From NCBI GenBank assembly GCA_037783415.1, contig JAZGTN010000150.1, positions 4,774,001 to 4,838,000 of the forward strand: a stretch of 64,000 nucleotides of DNA, given 5' to 3'. The stretch is from Leptasterias polaris (Eukaryota > Echinodermata > Asteroidea > Forcipulatida > Asteriidae). Position 1 is the stretch's first letter; every line of letters begins with the position of its first letter. Below, one piece after another: positions 54,838 to 64,000 of the stretch. A program made the translations under genes and the position numbers. The notes under the pieces are model-generated. The model searched no databases. It saw nothing but the letters and a program-made list of their open reading frames with translations, and was not told where the DNA came from.

Positions 54838-54901
54838 GCCTTTAATCGAAAGGTCACAGGTTCAAGTCCCACTCTTAGTAAATTTTCTTTGTTCAACCAG
54901 A
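54838..54901 (+). repeat. Inverted partner of the tRNA-derived SINE
   Basis: Plus strand: aaaggtcacaggttcaagtc, then cc (B box), then the same ctttgttcaacca tail as the minus-strand copy ~60 bp away. The A-box half is missing. Two copies in opposite orientation suggest nested insertion or a foldback. Confidence 0.6.
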
Positions 54902-55539
54902 AAGTGCTTAAAAATTTAGTTTCCTTGTGGTTGATTACTTCTTTATATTAATTACTTATTTATATTAAATGCTTATTTATATCTTTTTATATTAAATACC
55001 TATTTTTACTTATTTATATTAAATCAATTTGTAAATACTAGTCTGAAATAAGATTGATGGAGTTAAAATTATTGTGCAATGCTATTAAATTGTTTATGTG
55101 CGTTTGGCATTTCTAATCCGTTGTCTCTGTGTCTTGTGTTTTGGTTGTCTGTCGGTATTGGTCTTAGTGGAGTGGCGCTAGGGTCCACTCTGTTACACTG
55201 GTGTAACAGATAATTCATCAGTTAAGGTGTAATTTATGCTCAAAAATGATGCAGTAAACATTACTAATGCATTTTTATTTAACTTGACTCTAGCTATTAG
55301 CTACATTTTCGGGGGAAATTATATTTCGGTGGAGATTATCAAGTCAATTTTGCAAATATTAATAAATCAAAACATACAATAGGTCAAGTGACGTGTAATG
55401 GTATTGATAAGGATGCATTTTAAAGCAGAAATTCAAGCTTGAAAATTAGTCTCCCCCCCCCCCCCCCCGAAATTAGGATCAATTATTATTGTGTGGTGTA
55501 ATTATGTTCTAAAATAGTGCAGTAGAAACTGCTCAGGGG

Positions 55540-55565
55540 GTGGGGGGGGGGGGGGGGGGGGGGTT
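55540..55565 (+). repeat. Long poly(G) tract
   Basis: More than 20 consecutive G residues, preceded at about 55456 by a ~18-base C run. Potential G-quadruplex; length unreliable. Confidence 0.8.
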
Positions 55566-55739
55566 TTCTGCCAAGATATTAGCTGTTATAAAATTATAAA
55601 ATGCATACTTGGTCTAGTTGATATGTGGGAGTAAAATTGTATCTGAGCCTGTTGATGTTACATCATTTTTTCGGTAAAGCTAAAAGATCAAAAGTGCTTA
55701 AAAAGTGTGGCTATTTCTCTGTTTTTAGGCGTTTCGAGG

Positions 55740-55860
55740 TTTCACCCCCCCAAAACGCCAAAGCTCAAAGCTTCCGGGGGCTTCGCCCCCTGGACCCCCA
55801 CCAGAGCTTCGCCCTTGGACCCCACCAGGGGCCGTAACACCGGCCCCTGGACCCAACCCA
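55740..55860 (+). repeat. GC-rich hairpin repeat
   Basis: Three imperfect units of gggggcttcgccccctggac type, each a short GC hairpin with a ttcg loop, followed by ccccaccag. This small self-complementary element stands out sharply from its AT-rich flanks. Confidence 0.6.
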
Positions 55861-56814
55861 TTACATTAGGGTTTTTTGGCCAAAGACATAAGGCTGTCAA
55901 CGATGCTAATCTAACAGTAACAGGGAGTTTGTCATTGTACAATAAAAAAACCCAACTGTTTTAAGATTCATCGGTAACAAAGAAAAGAGACGTTGAAGAA
56001 TTCAAAAATTCACAGGGACCCCGGTTAACATACATGAATATTGTCCATTGGCAAATAGGGGGTGGGGGGGGAAGGAAGGGGTGGAGATTGTCGAATATTA
56101 AAAGTTTGTGTGTTTCAAGTATAAGATTAATAAGTGCACCTCCTGTCCCCCCACATTTCAAGACGGATTGACGCCCCTGGTTTCTATTTTAGGTAACTTC
56201 AAGGTTTTCACATTTTTTTATTGTAAGGTGACATAAGCAAATTGTCTGGCAGTTTGAAATGGCATAAAAGAGGGTGCCCACTTTGTAGCAGGAAATTGAA
56301 GAAGGGTGGGTCAAGTCCAGCATTTATTTATATATTTTTTTTCACATTTGGGACAGTATGGCGCATTATGGTGTGATTTTATTCACTAAAATGATGCAGC
56401 ATAAAAACAGGCCAATAAATGAAAAATCACAGTCCACCAACCACCTTTATCAAGATTGGGTCCATCATCAAGGTCAAAATTGATGCGCTAAAAAAGATTT
56501 AGTAGACACTAGACACTGATGCTTTTCTTTTTGGGGGGGAAATGTTTATCTTTGGGGAATTTGCTGGCAAATCCGTATTATTTACTTGCTTCATTTTCAA
56601 GTAAAAATCAAACTTGATGAAATTTATGCCAAATAGCCCCTTGAGCGTTAGGTAAAGAAACAAATTCGAATCTAAAACATGCTTTTAGTTAGTATTTCGT
56701 TCCTCCAAATTGTCATTTTGTCCCCTTGAAATAATATTTCATTCCCTAATCATTTTGATTCAAAATCATATCGTTCCCTCGAAATATTATGGTAGTAAAT
56801 TGGTTGAGCAAAAA

Positions 56815-57730
56815 AAGATTACGGCTGCCCCAAATTCTAACTACAGAGGGCGCTCCAGCTACCGAATCCATTTTCACACGTGCCTGGATTGCCATGCTTG
56901 CATGCTGCTATTTGCTGTTGGCTTCATACTGCATATACCGCTGCGCGCATGGATGGACCATGGACTCGCTGTGAACAGGAAGCAACACATAAACAACGTT
57001 TGTTGACATTTAATAGTATTATTTATTATAAAATAACGACAAGAAGCCAACAGATTATCCACATGGTTGGATTGGACAAATTGCCCGGCAACTGCATGCT
57101 GGATCTGGACTGACGGAGAAAGGGTTGAGTAGATGCTCGGAACGGACTCCCCACTCTTCTCAACCAACTCTATGCTGTGTGGAGAGTGCACGCAAAGTTT
57201 TGTTACTGCACAGTGCACATTGGACTAGCAACAACAACCACACACCTAAACCATGGAGGAAGGAATAGTACAGTAACCACCATAGAGAAAGGACTGACCG
57301 ACTTGTGCAGGGAGTTCGTTGGTGGTTTCGAGCGGCCGCCATGACGGATTTTACTCACACAACCCATTGTTGTATGCAGTTTGTCGCTGTTCAGAACTGT
57401 GTCAGGACAGTAGTGTCACAGGAGGTGACAGTAGGTAAACTGTACATGGTTGTTGGTTGTAGCTGCTAGTGCTAGTATAGTAATGAATGAAAGCGACGGC
57501 CTTTAATTATTCAGCAGCAGCCACACTTAATTGACGACACACGCGGGTTTGAGTGTGGCTTGCCTTCCAAGTTCCATGTCTTCATGAAGAAGTCACCGGC
57601 GCAGCTAGGGAATCCGCAGCTAGCAGTGAATGCGGGGACCGTACAGTCCGGCGAATCATCTTGAATTTCAAGTTAAGAGGAGCTATTCGAATTCGAAGGT
57701 GAACTTTTACAACATCGGGGGTAAGCAAAC
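56815..57730 (+). repeat. Diverged long repeat, possible promoter/first exon (copy B)
   Basis: Counterpart of 18700-19665: gagggcgctccagctaccga, ttttcacacgtgcctggatt, ggcttgccttcc with ccatgtcttcatgaag, catcttgaatttcaagttaa, and the same ending ggtaagcaaacttca. The conserved GGTAAGC end could be a splice donor. A real first exon would start transcription here on the plus strand. Confidence 0.5.
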
Positions 57731-58126
57731 TTCAGTACATTTGTACATTTCTTTTAAAACAAATAAACTAGAAGAAAAACGTTTGTTTCTCGTCAGGGCC
57801 ATTTTAAAAATGCATGAAAATGTTAAATGTTTATAAAAACAAATTCCTCCTATGCTCCTACATACATACAATGAAGGGGAAAGTGCCCTCGTAAAGGAAA
57901 ATTGCGCTGCTGCATGTATAATAAATAACATTACATGTGTGAATGGGTGTAGCTGTTAGTGTTACACTGCTTTATACACCTATCAATTGTAAGATCTTAT
58001 GTGAATGTAGATCTTACTTATGTGGATGCAATCTGTATTCTACAGGGTATGCTGTGGTTGTTTATTTGTACGAAGGTACAGGTTGATATGTTTTAAAGGA
58101 TCTCAGATTTGAAGAAAAAGTGTTAT

Positions 58127-58223
58127 TCACATCAGGGGAACAAATCTGAAATTGTCTTCTGGTTTATCCTTGGCCCACTCTTTTGTTTGCATGGTAAAGT
58201 TGTCAATATCAAGCCTGGAGTAC
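58127..58223 (-). CDS. Short exon with WAKDKPEDNFRF motif
   Basis: After a clear acceptor (GCTCTTTTCAG) the minus strand encodes ~30 residues (LDIDNFTMQTKEWAKDKPED then NFRF) and a stop. From memory, a WA--P-D-F-F pattern occurs in the same transposon-like families as the VGHTHEDIDQ exon at 22.6 kb. The stop after VPLM may mean the real donor lies earlier. Confidence 0.35.
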
Positions 58224-59190
58224 CTGAAAAGAGCAAATTCACAAAATTACTTTGATAATGAAGCTTTAACACCTGTACATTTTTAAAACTGCAACATTCA
58301 AATGAAGTTGATGGCCATAAAACACAGACGTAGACTGTTAATATAATCCATTACCCTATATTTATTAATTTATAGTGTAAAAAGCAAAAGTCTTGTACAT
58401 GCCCATGCAAAAAAAACTCCTTTCTCAACCAGATCTACTATTTTGGACCTAACTTCCCTGCTGAGGGGGTTCATCAACCCTGTCAACTGAGGGAAAAAAT
58501 TGATTTAGAGTAAAAGTACATGTACATGTAAGCTGTGTTTACAATTACATTGAGGGGGTAAATATGTAGACTGTTATTTCACTCCGTTTCAGCATTGATC
58601 CATGAATGACACCAGCATTGTTTTTTAAAATTACATCAAATACCGAGATGAAAAGGTACCTCTCCCAAGTAGTGAGTCCCGTTGTGGGCCTCATTAGCAT
58701 GCAATGATATGTAGATGCGGGATTCTTTATTGACAAACAGTCCTCTATCTACTGCATCGCAGACATCTTCACTTCACTTCCCTTTCACTGTGACCTCTTA
58801 GTATCAGAGTTGATCTTTATTGATACAAAACAAAAATGTGTTAAATGTACCTCATGAATGAAATCATTATCCATTGATATATTTGATGATTCACAAATTA
58901 GTTCAGAAAATCAGACGGTATGTCAGTTGCAGAGATTAAGTACCCAAAACATACCAGCACAAACTTTAAAAGAAAGAGGGATTTACAACCCACAAGAAAC
59001 TCTCTCATTTATAACCTCTGTGTCTTATACTGTCAGATGAACATGAACAAAAATCAATGACCACCTAAAGATTGAAGTCCATGGTCCTTCATTGGAATAT
59101 TCATCTAGTCATATCCCATCTGAGTAGTGCAGATATTTGGTCGGGTGTATACAAAACAGTACATATCGTGGAACTGTCCTTATGCTTTAC

Positions 59191-59301
59191 CTTGAAATCA
59201 GGGAAGCGAACAACATGCGTCATCAGGATTGGCGCAGGGCAGACCCTTTTCTTTGTGGTCTGGAGCATCCATTTGGACTTTCTACCTCTAGGATGGTCTC
59301 T
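59191..59301 (-). CDS. Internal exon of an unidentified gene
   Basis: Flanked by CATTTAG| and TTCAAG|GTAAAG, this 111-base minus exon encodes a basic segment followed by PAPILMTHVVRFPDF. It belongs with neighbouring minus exons between 58.1 and 61.5 kb. I do not recognise the family. Confidence 0.35.
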
Positions 59302-59851
59302 CTAAATGTGAAAAAATGCAGTAACATATTTATAAAGTTTATTAGCTAAATTTGATTTTTTTTATTATTGTTTTATACAATAAAAATAATACTGTTAAGC
59401 TGGCAAACAACATAAACTATATAGCATAAAGGCAACAAATGGGTTTCCGTCTGTTCTTTTCTGACATTACGTACTATTAGTTTTATTCCTCTTGGGGGTC
59501 TTTTGTGTATACTAAATGATGAATTTAATTTTAGATCAGAGTCTATCTGTTTATTTTTCGACTTACTCAACTTCAACTTACTGTTTCTGGTCGCTTGCTG
59601 CTTGTTCTTTTGGGCCTTATGCCGGTCCTTTCCAAACATACAATTCAGCTCATACTTCCCAAGTAGACAAAATAGCACACCATCGTGTGGAACAACAGCA
59701 ATTTCGATGTCATGGAAGCGAACTCTCAAGTTTTTGGATGATCCAGAGTGCTGCTGTAGGCCTAACATTCAAGAAGGGGTCAGAAATAATGATTAAGTAG
59801 GGACTAGTACTTACTGGATCTGGATGGAGTCACAATAGTGGTGTGTGACAA

Positions 59852-60035
59852 TCAGTCATCTTCATCTGCACCAATTGCCCCTTGAAGAATGGTTTCCATA
59901 TCCTCTCTTTCAACTTCATGCCAGACGTGGTTAACGATTCGGTTTGCGAAGGTACACATCCACTGTTCTTTATCATCCTGAGCTCCATCGACGGGGAAGC
60001 CCTCAGAGTCCTTCCATGTTTGCCAACTTTAGAGC
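59852..60035 (-). CDS. Terminal exon, unidentified
   Basis: One minus frame is clearly more coding-like than the called ones: WKDSEGFPVDGAQDDKEQWM, then VNHVWHEVEREDMETI, ending ADEDD at a TGA (59852-59854). It is acidic and helical. Upstream boundary uncertain. A 131-codon frame at 59373-59768 on the same strand is lysine-rich and may be an additional exon. Confidence 0.35.
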
Positions 60036-60470
60036 AAGGAGGACAACATAACTGCGGCAAACTGCGTACATGTAGATAAATCATAACTTTGTGAACAATT
60101 CTTGCTTTTATCTAATTTGATTAATGATGCGCAAAATGTATCTCTGGCAAATTACTCCTTACCTTTATCAAATCTTAAACGTAGTAAAAGTTGTCAATGA
60201 CCCTGGATGACATGGACTTGTGATTGAAGTACTCCTTCAGTTTATAAAGAGTTCCCTTGCTGCCAATGCTCCCCCTCTTGAAAAATTTGTTAATTGTATC
60301 TTGTGCATGCATGTTAAAAAGAACACAAACAATTATATTTATAATGTTTTTACTTAAGTTATCATTTTTTGAAAGTTCAATTTCCCCCCTATTTGCTTAT
60401 GTGCTTTGTCGATGCAAAGCTTCCTGGTGTTTAGTTTAAAAATTAAGTTTGGTTTGCTATTTTCTGAGTG

Positions 60471-60773
60471 TTATTTTGACCACCTCGATTGATTTAACTG
60501 CAACATCAATGCCTCTTTGTGAAACTCTTGTGGTGTTGGCAAAAATCCCTCCAAGCGATTAGTAGGTGTTCCCTCACTGCAGAGAATTTCTCTCTGAAAC
60601 CTCATGCGCTCGATACTCAGGCCGTCTCCGTTCACAGGTAGAGTGTACACGCTGTTGTCTCGCTCTGGACAGTACTTCTCTTGCAAATGTCGCATGATAA
60701 TGCACACACCTTTGTAGGATGCAGGATCTTCGTCGATCATGCCCAGATTTACAAGAGAATATTTCTTGGTCAT
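60471..60773 (-). CDS. Exon with DUF6589-like block
   Basis: The minus frame encodes VYTLPVNGDGLSIERMRFQR, then a glycine/proline turn and GFLPTPQEFHKEALMLQ. The GDGLSIERM and PQEFHKE blocks recall DUF6589-type proteins, which are repeated and transposon-like in some invertebrates; this assignment is from memory. A second frame at 60574-60867 is its shadow. A stop follows after RWSK. Confidence 0.4.
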   Translation of the reverse strand: MTKKYSLVNLGMIDEDPASYKGVCIIMRHLQEKYCPERDNSVYTLPVNGDGLSIERMRFQREILCSEGTPTNRLEGFLPTPQEFHKEALMLQLNQSRWSK

Positions 60774-60927
60774 TTCTGCAGTAAACTGATGAGAAACATG
60801 GACCTCGACATGGATGTTGCTGAAGTTGGCTATTAAACTGTGGGTTTATAGGTCCCTGATCACCCATGGTATTTTTGATAGTTTGGCTATGGTATTATCA
60901 GTATCTGCATTCTTAGATGATACTGCC

Positions 60928-61476
60928 TCAGCTATTTCTTTGATTGTGGATTTGAAGGCATCCAAGTATGTGTCTGCGTCTCCCATCCCAACTTTCGTTA
61001 AGCCTACTTACAATTGTAATTTGAAACCCCTGATAATGATGATAACATTTTGTTGTTGTATCTGAATGTAATGTGTTTCCTGTTAAATGTGCTGAGTCAC
61101 CACCCTCTTCTGTACATTCATAAATGTGGTTCTGTGCGACAAATTTGGCTTTGTTGAGGATTCTGTGTAATGTACCTTTGGATGGTAACCTGGCTGGAAT
61201 TTTGCCCATGAGGTTTTTACACACGGTTTTGATCACTTTTGGCAACTTCGACATGCTGACATTACATTCCGTCAATAACACCATGATGGTTTCACCATGC
61301 ACGAAGTTCATGTACAAACTTGCCATCTCTAAATGTTTATTGATAATCTCAAGGCTTGGGGCACACAATATCATGAGTTTAATGAGTGCAGAATTGCCTG
61401 ATCTGCTCGTAGAGATAGGTCTTCCGTGCATGATCTTTTGATTTTCTTCATGTTTTTCAGCCCTTTCATTATGCAA
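60928..61476 (-). CDS. Large exon of the same gene set, unidentified
   Basis: A 182-codon minus frame with helical charged sequence (SMSKLPKVIKTVCKNLMGKI), a short LPSKGTLHRILNKAKFVAQN segment and a possible catalytic-core strand LHSDTTTKCYHHYQGFQITI. The order matches that of transposon-like proteins with an RNase H-like fold. It sits upstream of the DUF6589-like exon on the same strand, so the two are probably one gene. No complete model could be built. Confidence 0.4.
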   Translation of the reverse strand: MHNERAEKHEENQKIMHGRPISTSRSGNSALIKLMILCAPSLEIINKHLEMASLYMNFVHGETIMVLLTECNVSMSKLPKVIKTVCKNLMGKIPARLPSKGTLHRILNKAKFVAQNHIYECTEEGGDSAHLTGNTLHSDTTTKCYHHYQGFQITIVSRLNESWDGRRRHILGCLQIHNQRNS

Positions 61477-61699
61477 TCAGTAGTACGGTGCCTGCAGCCT
61501 GCACGGATGTAGCGGGGCAGCGTAGTTTTGAATGGAGGTAGGATAGACCATGGAGGTGGGAATAGATGGACGGTAGAGGGGAGGGAGGGGAAAGTGAATC
61601 AATCGAGGATGACGATATTGTCCGTAGTGATGTGCTTAAAAACGAAAACTAGAAGATGCAAGTGCTGTTTTCAAATCTCTATTCCTCTTCACAAGTACA

Positions 61700-61967
61700 C
61701 AAATATTCCAAAATAATGTCAACCTTTATTTTTGTTAAGTTCAGCTTGAACACGAAAACTAGTATTATTAGTAGATGCACGTGCTGTTTTCAAATCTCTT
61801 ACCCATCCTCAAATTAAGGAACAAGTCTCAAACGTTAGTACATGAAGCAAACTAACCTCTGTGACCGGGTAATTAAAAAATCCCATGACTAAATACCGAG
61901 GTTTTCACAGCAACAAAATGCCAATTTGAGGCCACTTCAAATGAAAGCTTCAACTACTCAAACTTTT
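61700..61967 (+). repeat. Repeat shared with 23733-23999
   Basis: Near-identical to 23733-23999. Part of it (cacgaaaactag to ttttcaaatctct) is itself repeated at about 61638-61681. It abuts the polymerase tail at 61968. Confidence 0.85.
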
Positions 61968-63106
61968 CGTATGTTCATTATCGTGTCAAACTTAATTAAC
62001 TGGGAATTTTTGTAATTGAGGGTAAATCCACGTACTTTACAGCACGTTTTACCCGTATCAAGATGATACGCGTAGTTTTGGGGGCCTCCAGAAACAAACG
62101 TTTCTATATATTTCCTGTCTTTGGGATTTATTTCATCAGTAAGTTGGCCTAGATAATCCCCCATTGGTGGAGTATATTCACCATCTCGATGGACGTATAT
62201 TAAAGAATCGGTGTCTGTATACAAGACGTTCTCTTGCAACTTTTCTAGAATGCCATATAGCTTTAACCGAGCATGGGCGGTCGTAAAGGCCGCAATTACA
62301 ACATTGGTTCGGGGGTTGGGAGACACAAAATCTTGCTCCAATTCATACCGTACCTCCGCAATTTCGTGGTTAATAAAATTAATATCCAAAACTGTTTTCT
62401 CGTCATCAGAAAGAATTTCATAAAGTTTACAGGGATCGCTTATAATTTCCGATTTAGGCATGTTGGTCCGCTGGCCAAAGTTACCCCAAAAACTGTTCAG
62501 CATTAGTTTTGCCAGTGCGCGAAGGCCAGGATTTTTCTTTATTTGATCTCGATCGAGGTTGATGCCCTCGTTTTCATAATACTCCCCGATGTATTTGTCC
62601 CTATCCTCGTCTTTATTAACCCATCGAGGCCAACCAGACGCTTCTTGCTTAAGTTTAAGGAATGTGTTAATGTATTCCGTGAACAATCCACCCTCCTAAT
62701 ACTCTGGGTCGTATTGTACCCTCTGTTCAAAGTGCCAGACGGCTTTTATATCCTTGAGTACGTAACCCATTTCGATGGCCTTTTCGACCTCAATGGTGAC
62801 CCACGTACCGTGAAGCACCCTTTCATCTTCGGTGTGATGACAGGGGCTTTGTTGTCTGGTGTCTGCGCAAGACCGACATAGCGGAAACATCAGTTTTTTG
62901 TATGCGCGGTGAGGTAGAATTGGATGGAAAAGACAGTCACTTGCCAACACGCTACATTTAATAATACCATAGTAATCCAATAAATTTTTGAAATTTTCGG
63001 TGATAATAACTGGGTTCCCGATTGGATATGATCCATATTTATTACTAATGTTGGAAGCGCTTTGAGACATGGTGCTCAATGGCGCGATACTTTGTGTCAA
63101 TAACAA
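61968..63106 (-). pseudogene. Virus-like type B DNA polymerase fragment (copy 2)
   Basis: Two frames, 63106-62696 and 62686-61968, are separated by a stop near 62696 after VQYDPEY. They hold motif B (KLMLNSFWGNFGQR) and motif C (DTDS, near 62215). The sequence ends at QLIKFDTIMN, where repeat 61700-61967 takes over. Motif A is replaced by unrelated sequence at the 5' end, exactly as in copy 1. It is 97-98 percent identical to 28357-29310 by eye and lacks the telomeric break, so it shows the earlier state of that copy. Confidence 0.85.
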
Positions 63107-63232
63107 AGAATTTTGTCAGGTGTTTCTGTAAGACTGTCTTATTCAGGGTATATTGGCTACATCCAGCCATTTCTATAATTGGTCCGGCGTCTCCTGCAAT
63201 TTCCATTAATCCTTGTGACGTCTGGGCCTGGT

Positions 63233-63318
63233 GTATCTGAAATAAATTTATCTGAATTTAATTTACGCAAAGAAAATTTGACTGAACCAGGACTTGAATC
63301 TCGGACATCTGGATTAAT
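63233..63318 (-). repeat. Truncated tRNA-derived SINE
   Basis: Same sequence as 29822-29909 (ctgaaataaatttatctgaa and ccaggacttgaatct). The tRNA 5' part is missing; the SINE body ends at ggattaat. Confidence 0.55.
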
Positions 63319-63590
63319 CAGTCTTGTTTCTCATGATCATAAAAATAAACTCTAAGTACGTAGTATTTCTTTTAGCTAGGCAGCAGAGGGTCAATGTTGT
63401 ACCGTCCATCGTGGTAGAATGATTCAAGTAACTTTCACGTACACTGAAATTGACCATTGAGAGAGGAGGGTTTGATGAGAGGAGGGCATGATTTGAAATG
63501 GCCCAATGAGGTAGGGGGGCTTGATGAGACTTGATGATTGTACCATCGAACAAAGGTCTAAAAGGCGATGCAGTCAGATTGTCCATGAAA
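63314..63590 (-). pseudogene. Degenerate PIF/Harbinger transposase 3' end (copy 2)
   Basis: Near-identical to 29905-30180; the 90-codon frame differs at a few residues. Followed by a poly(G) run at 63626, as in the first copy. Confidence 0.5.
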
Positions 63591-63675
63591 TGTAATTACA
63601 CGGATTAATGAACAAAAGGAATTTGGGGGGGGGGGGGGGGGTTGGGGAGGAACAATATATCCATCAAGCAAGGAG

Positions 63676-64000
63676 AGTATATATACTCGGCTGGTAGCTG
63701 CTCTCCCGGTCATTGCATGGTAGGAGTTAGGGTGTATAGTGCATCTATGCACCTGAATTCCTCTTTAAGTGCACAGACTTTTTCAGAGACTTGAGAAGAA
63801 ATGGACTCGTCTTAAAATCATCCAAACATCCAATGTACGTACCAAATAAGAACATTTCTAATTGGAGATTATATGACCAAGCAAGGAGAGATGTACACAA
63901 CTTTACAAGTTTACAACAACTTGAAAACAAAATGCGCAGTGAACTGAACCACAATTATTTGATTGTAATAATATTACAATCAAATTATGTAAACGCGATG
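63676..64000 (+). repeat. Dispersed hairpin repeat, copy X2 (cut by window edge)
   Basis: Matches 32063-32387 with very few differences, including the hairpin (63723-63761), the tttgattgtaat palindrome and the final gtaaacgcgatg. It directly continues the polymerase module without the TIR element, giving the empty site for that insertion. Confidence 0.9.

Overview
This window looks like animal nuclear DNA. It has canonical GT-AG introns, a U2 snRNA-like sequence, a histone-type 3' stem-loop, TTAGGG-type repeats, tRNA-derived SINEs and long AT-rich, repeat-laden spacers. There is no bacterial-style operon. The repeat families (BEL/Pao, PIF/Harbinger, R2/NeSL-type LINE, Polinton/adintovirus-type DNA polymerase and ATPase) fit a marine invertebrate, perhaps an echinoderm, hemichordate or lancelet. 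That placement is inference. Nearly every recognisable coding stretch belongs to a mobile or virus-like element or to a repeated, transposon-like gene family.

Layout. 1-9.9 kb: two near-identical BEL/Pao elements in tandem on the minus strand, sharing one LTR; the right one has an unbroken 1765-codon polyprotein. 9.9-23 kb: short repeats, a perfect 68-bp inverted repeat at 17.2 kb, and isolated minus-strand exons of repeated gene families, including fragments with IDGMDQSKT and VGHTHEDIDQ motifs. 23.7-32.4 kb: a mosaic built on a broken virus-like type B DNA polymerase and packaging-type ATPase. It is interrupted by a SANT-like gene between direct repeats, a TTAGGG tract and a 1.78-kb TIR element with TA target duplication. 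A compact, collinear second copy lies at 61.7-64.0 kb, so the insertions can be read by comparison.

32.4-40 kb: an ORF remnant followed by a histone-type 3' end; an ORF joining an unknown repeat-encoded protein to a PIF/Harbinger transposase tail; then a minus-strand chain of a BEN-like segment, the best-preserved polymerase B copy (one internal stop) and a spliced gene with a PC4-like domain and a death domain. 40-45 kb: four ~230-bp tandem units, each with a hairpin that shows compensatory changes, plus two small inverted-repeat elements. 45-49 kb: U2 snRNA-derived repeats and broken R2/NeSL-type LINE copies, one with an inversion resembling twin priming.

50-61.5 kb: minus-strand exon sets of unidentified genes, a 77-bp-arm foldback, a 24-bp minisatellite encoding an octapeptide repeat, tRNA-derived SINEs, and a diverged second copy of the 18.7-19.7 kb segment. 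The genes do not form a pathway. What links them is repeated insertion, duplication and exon capture among selfish elements. The points most worth a second look are the polymerase/PC4/death-domain mosaic, the TIR element carrying a non-transposase ORF, and the covarying hairpin repeat.
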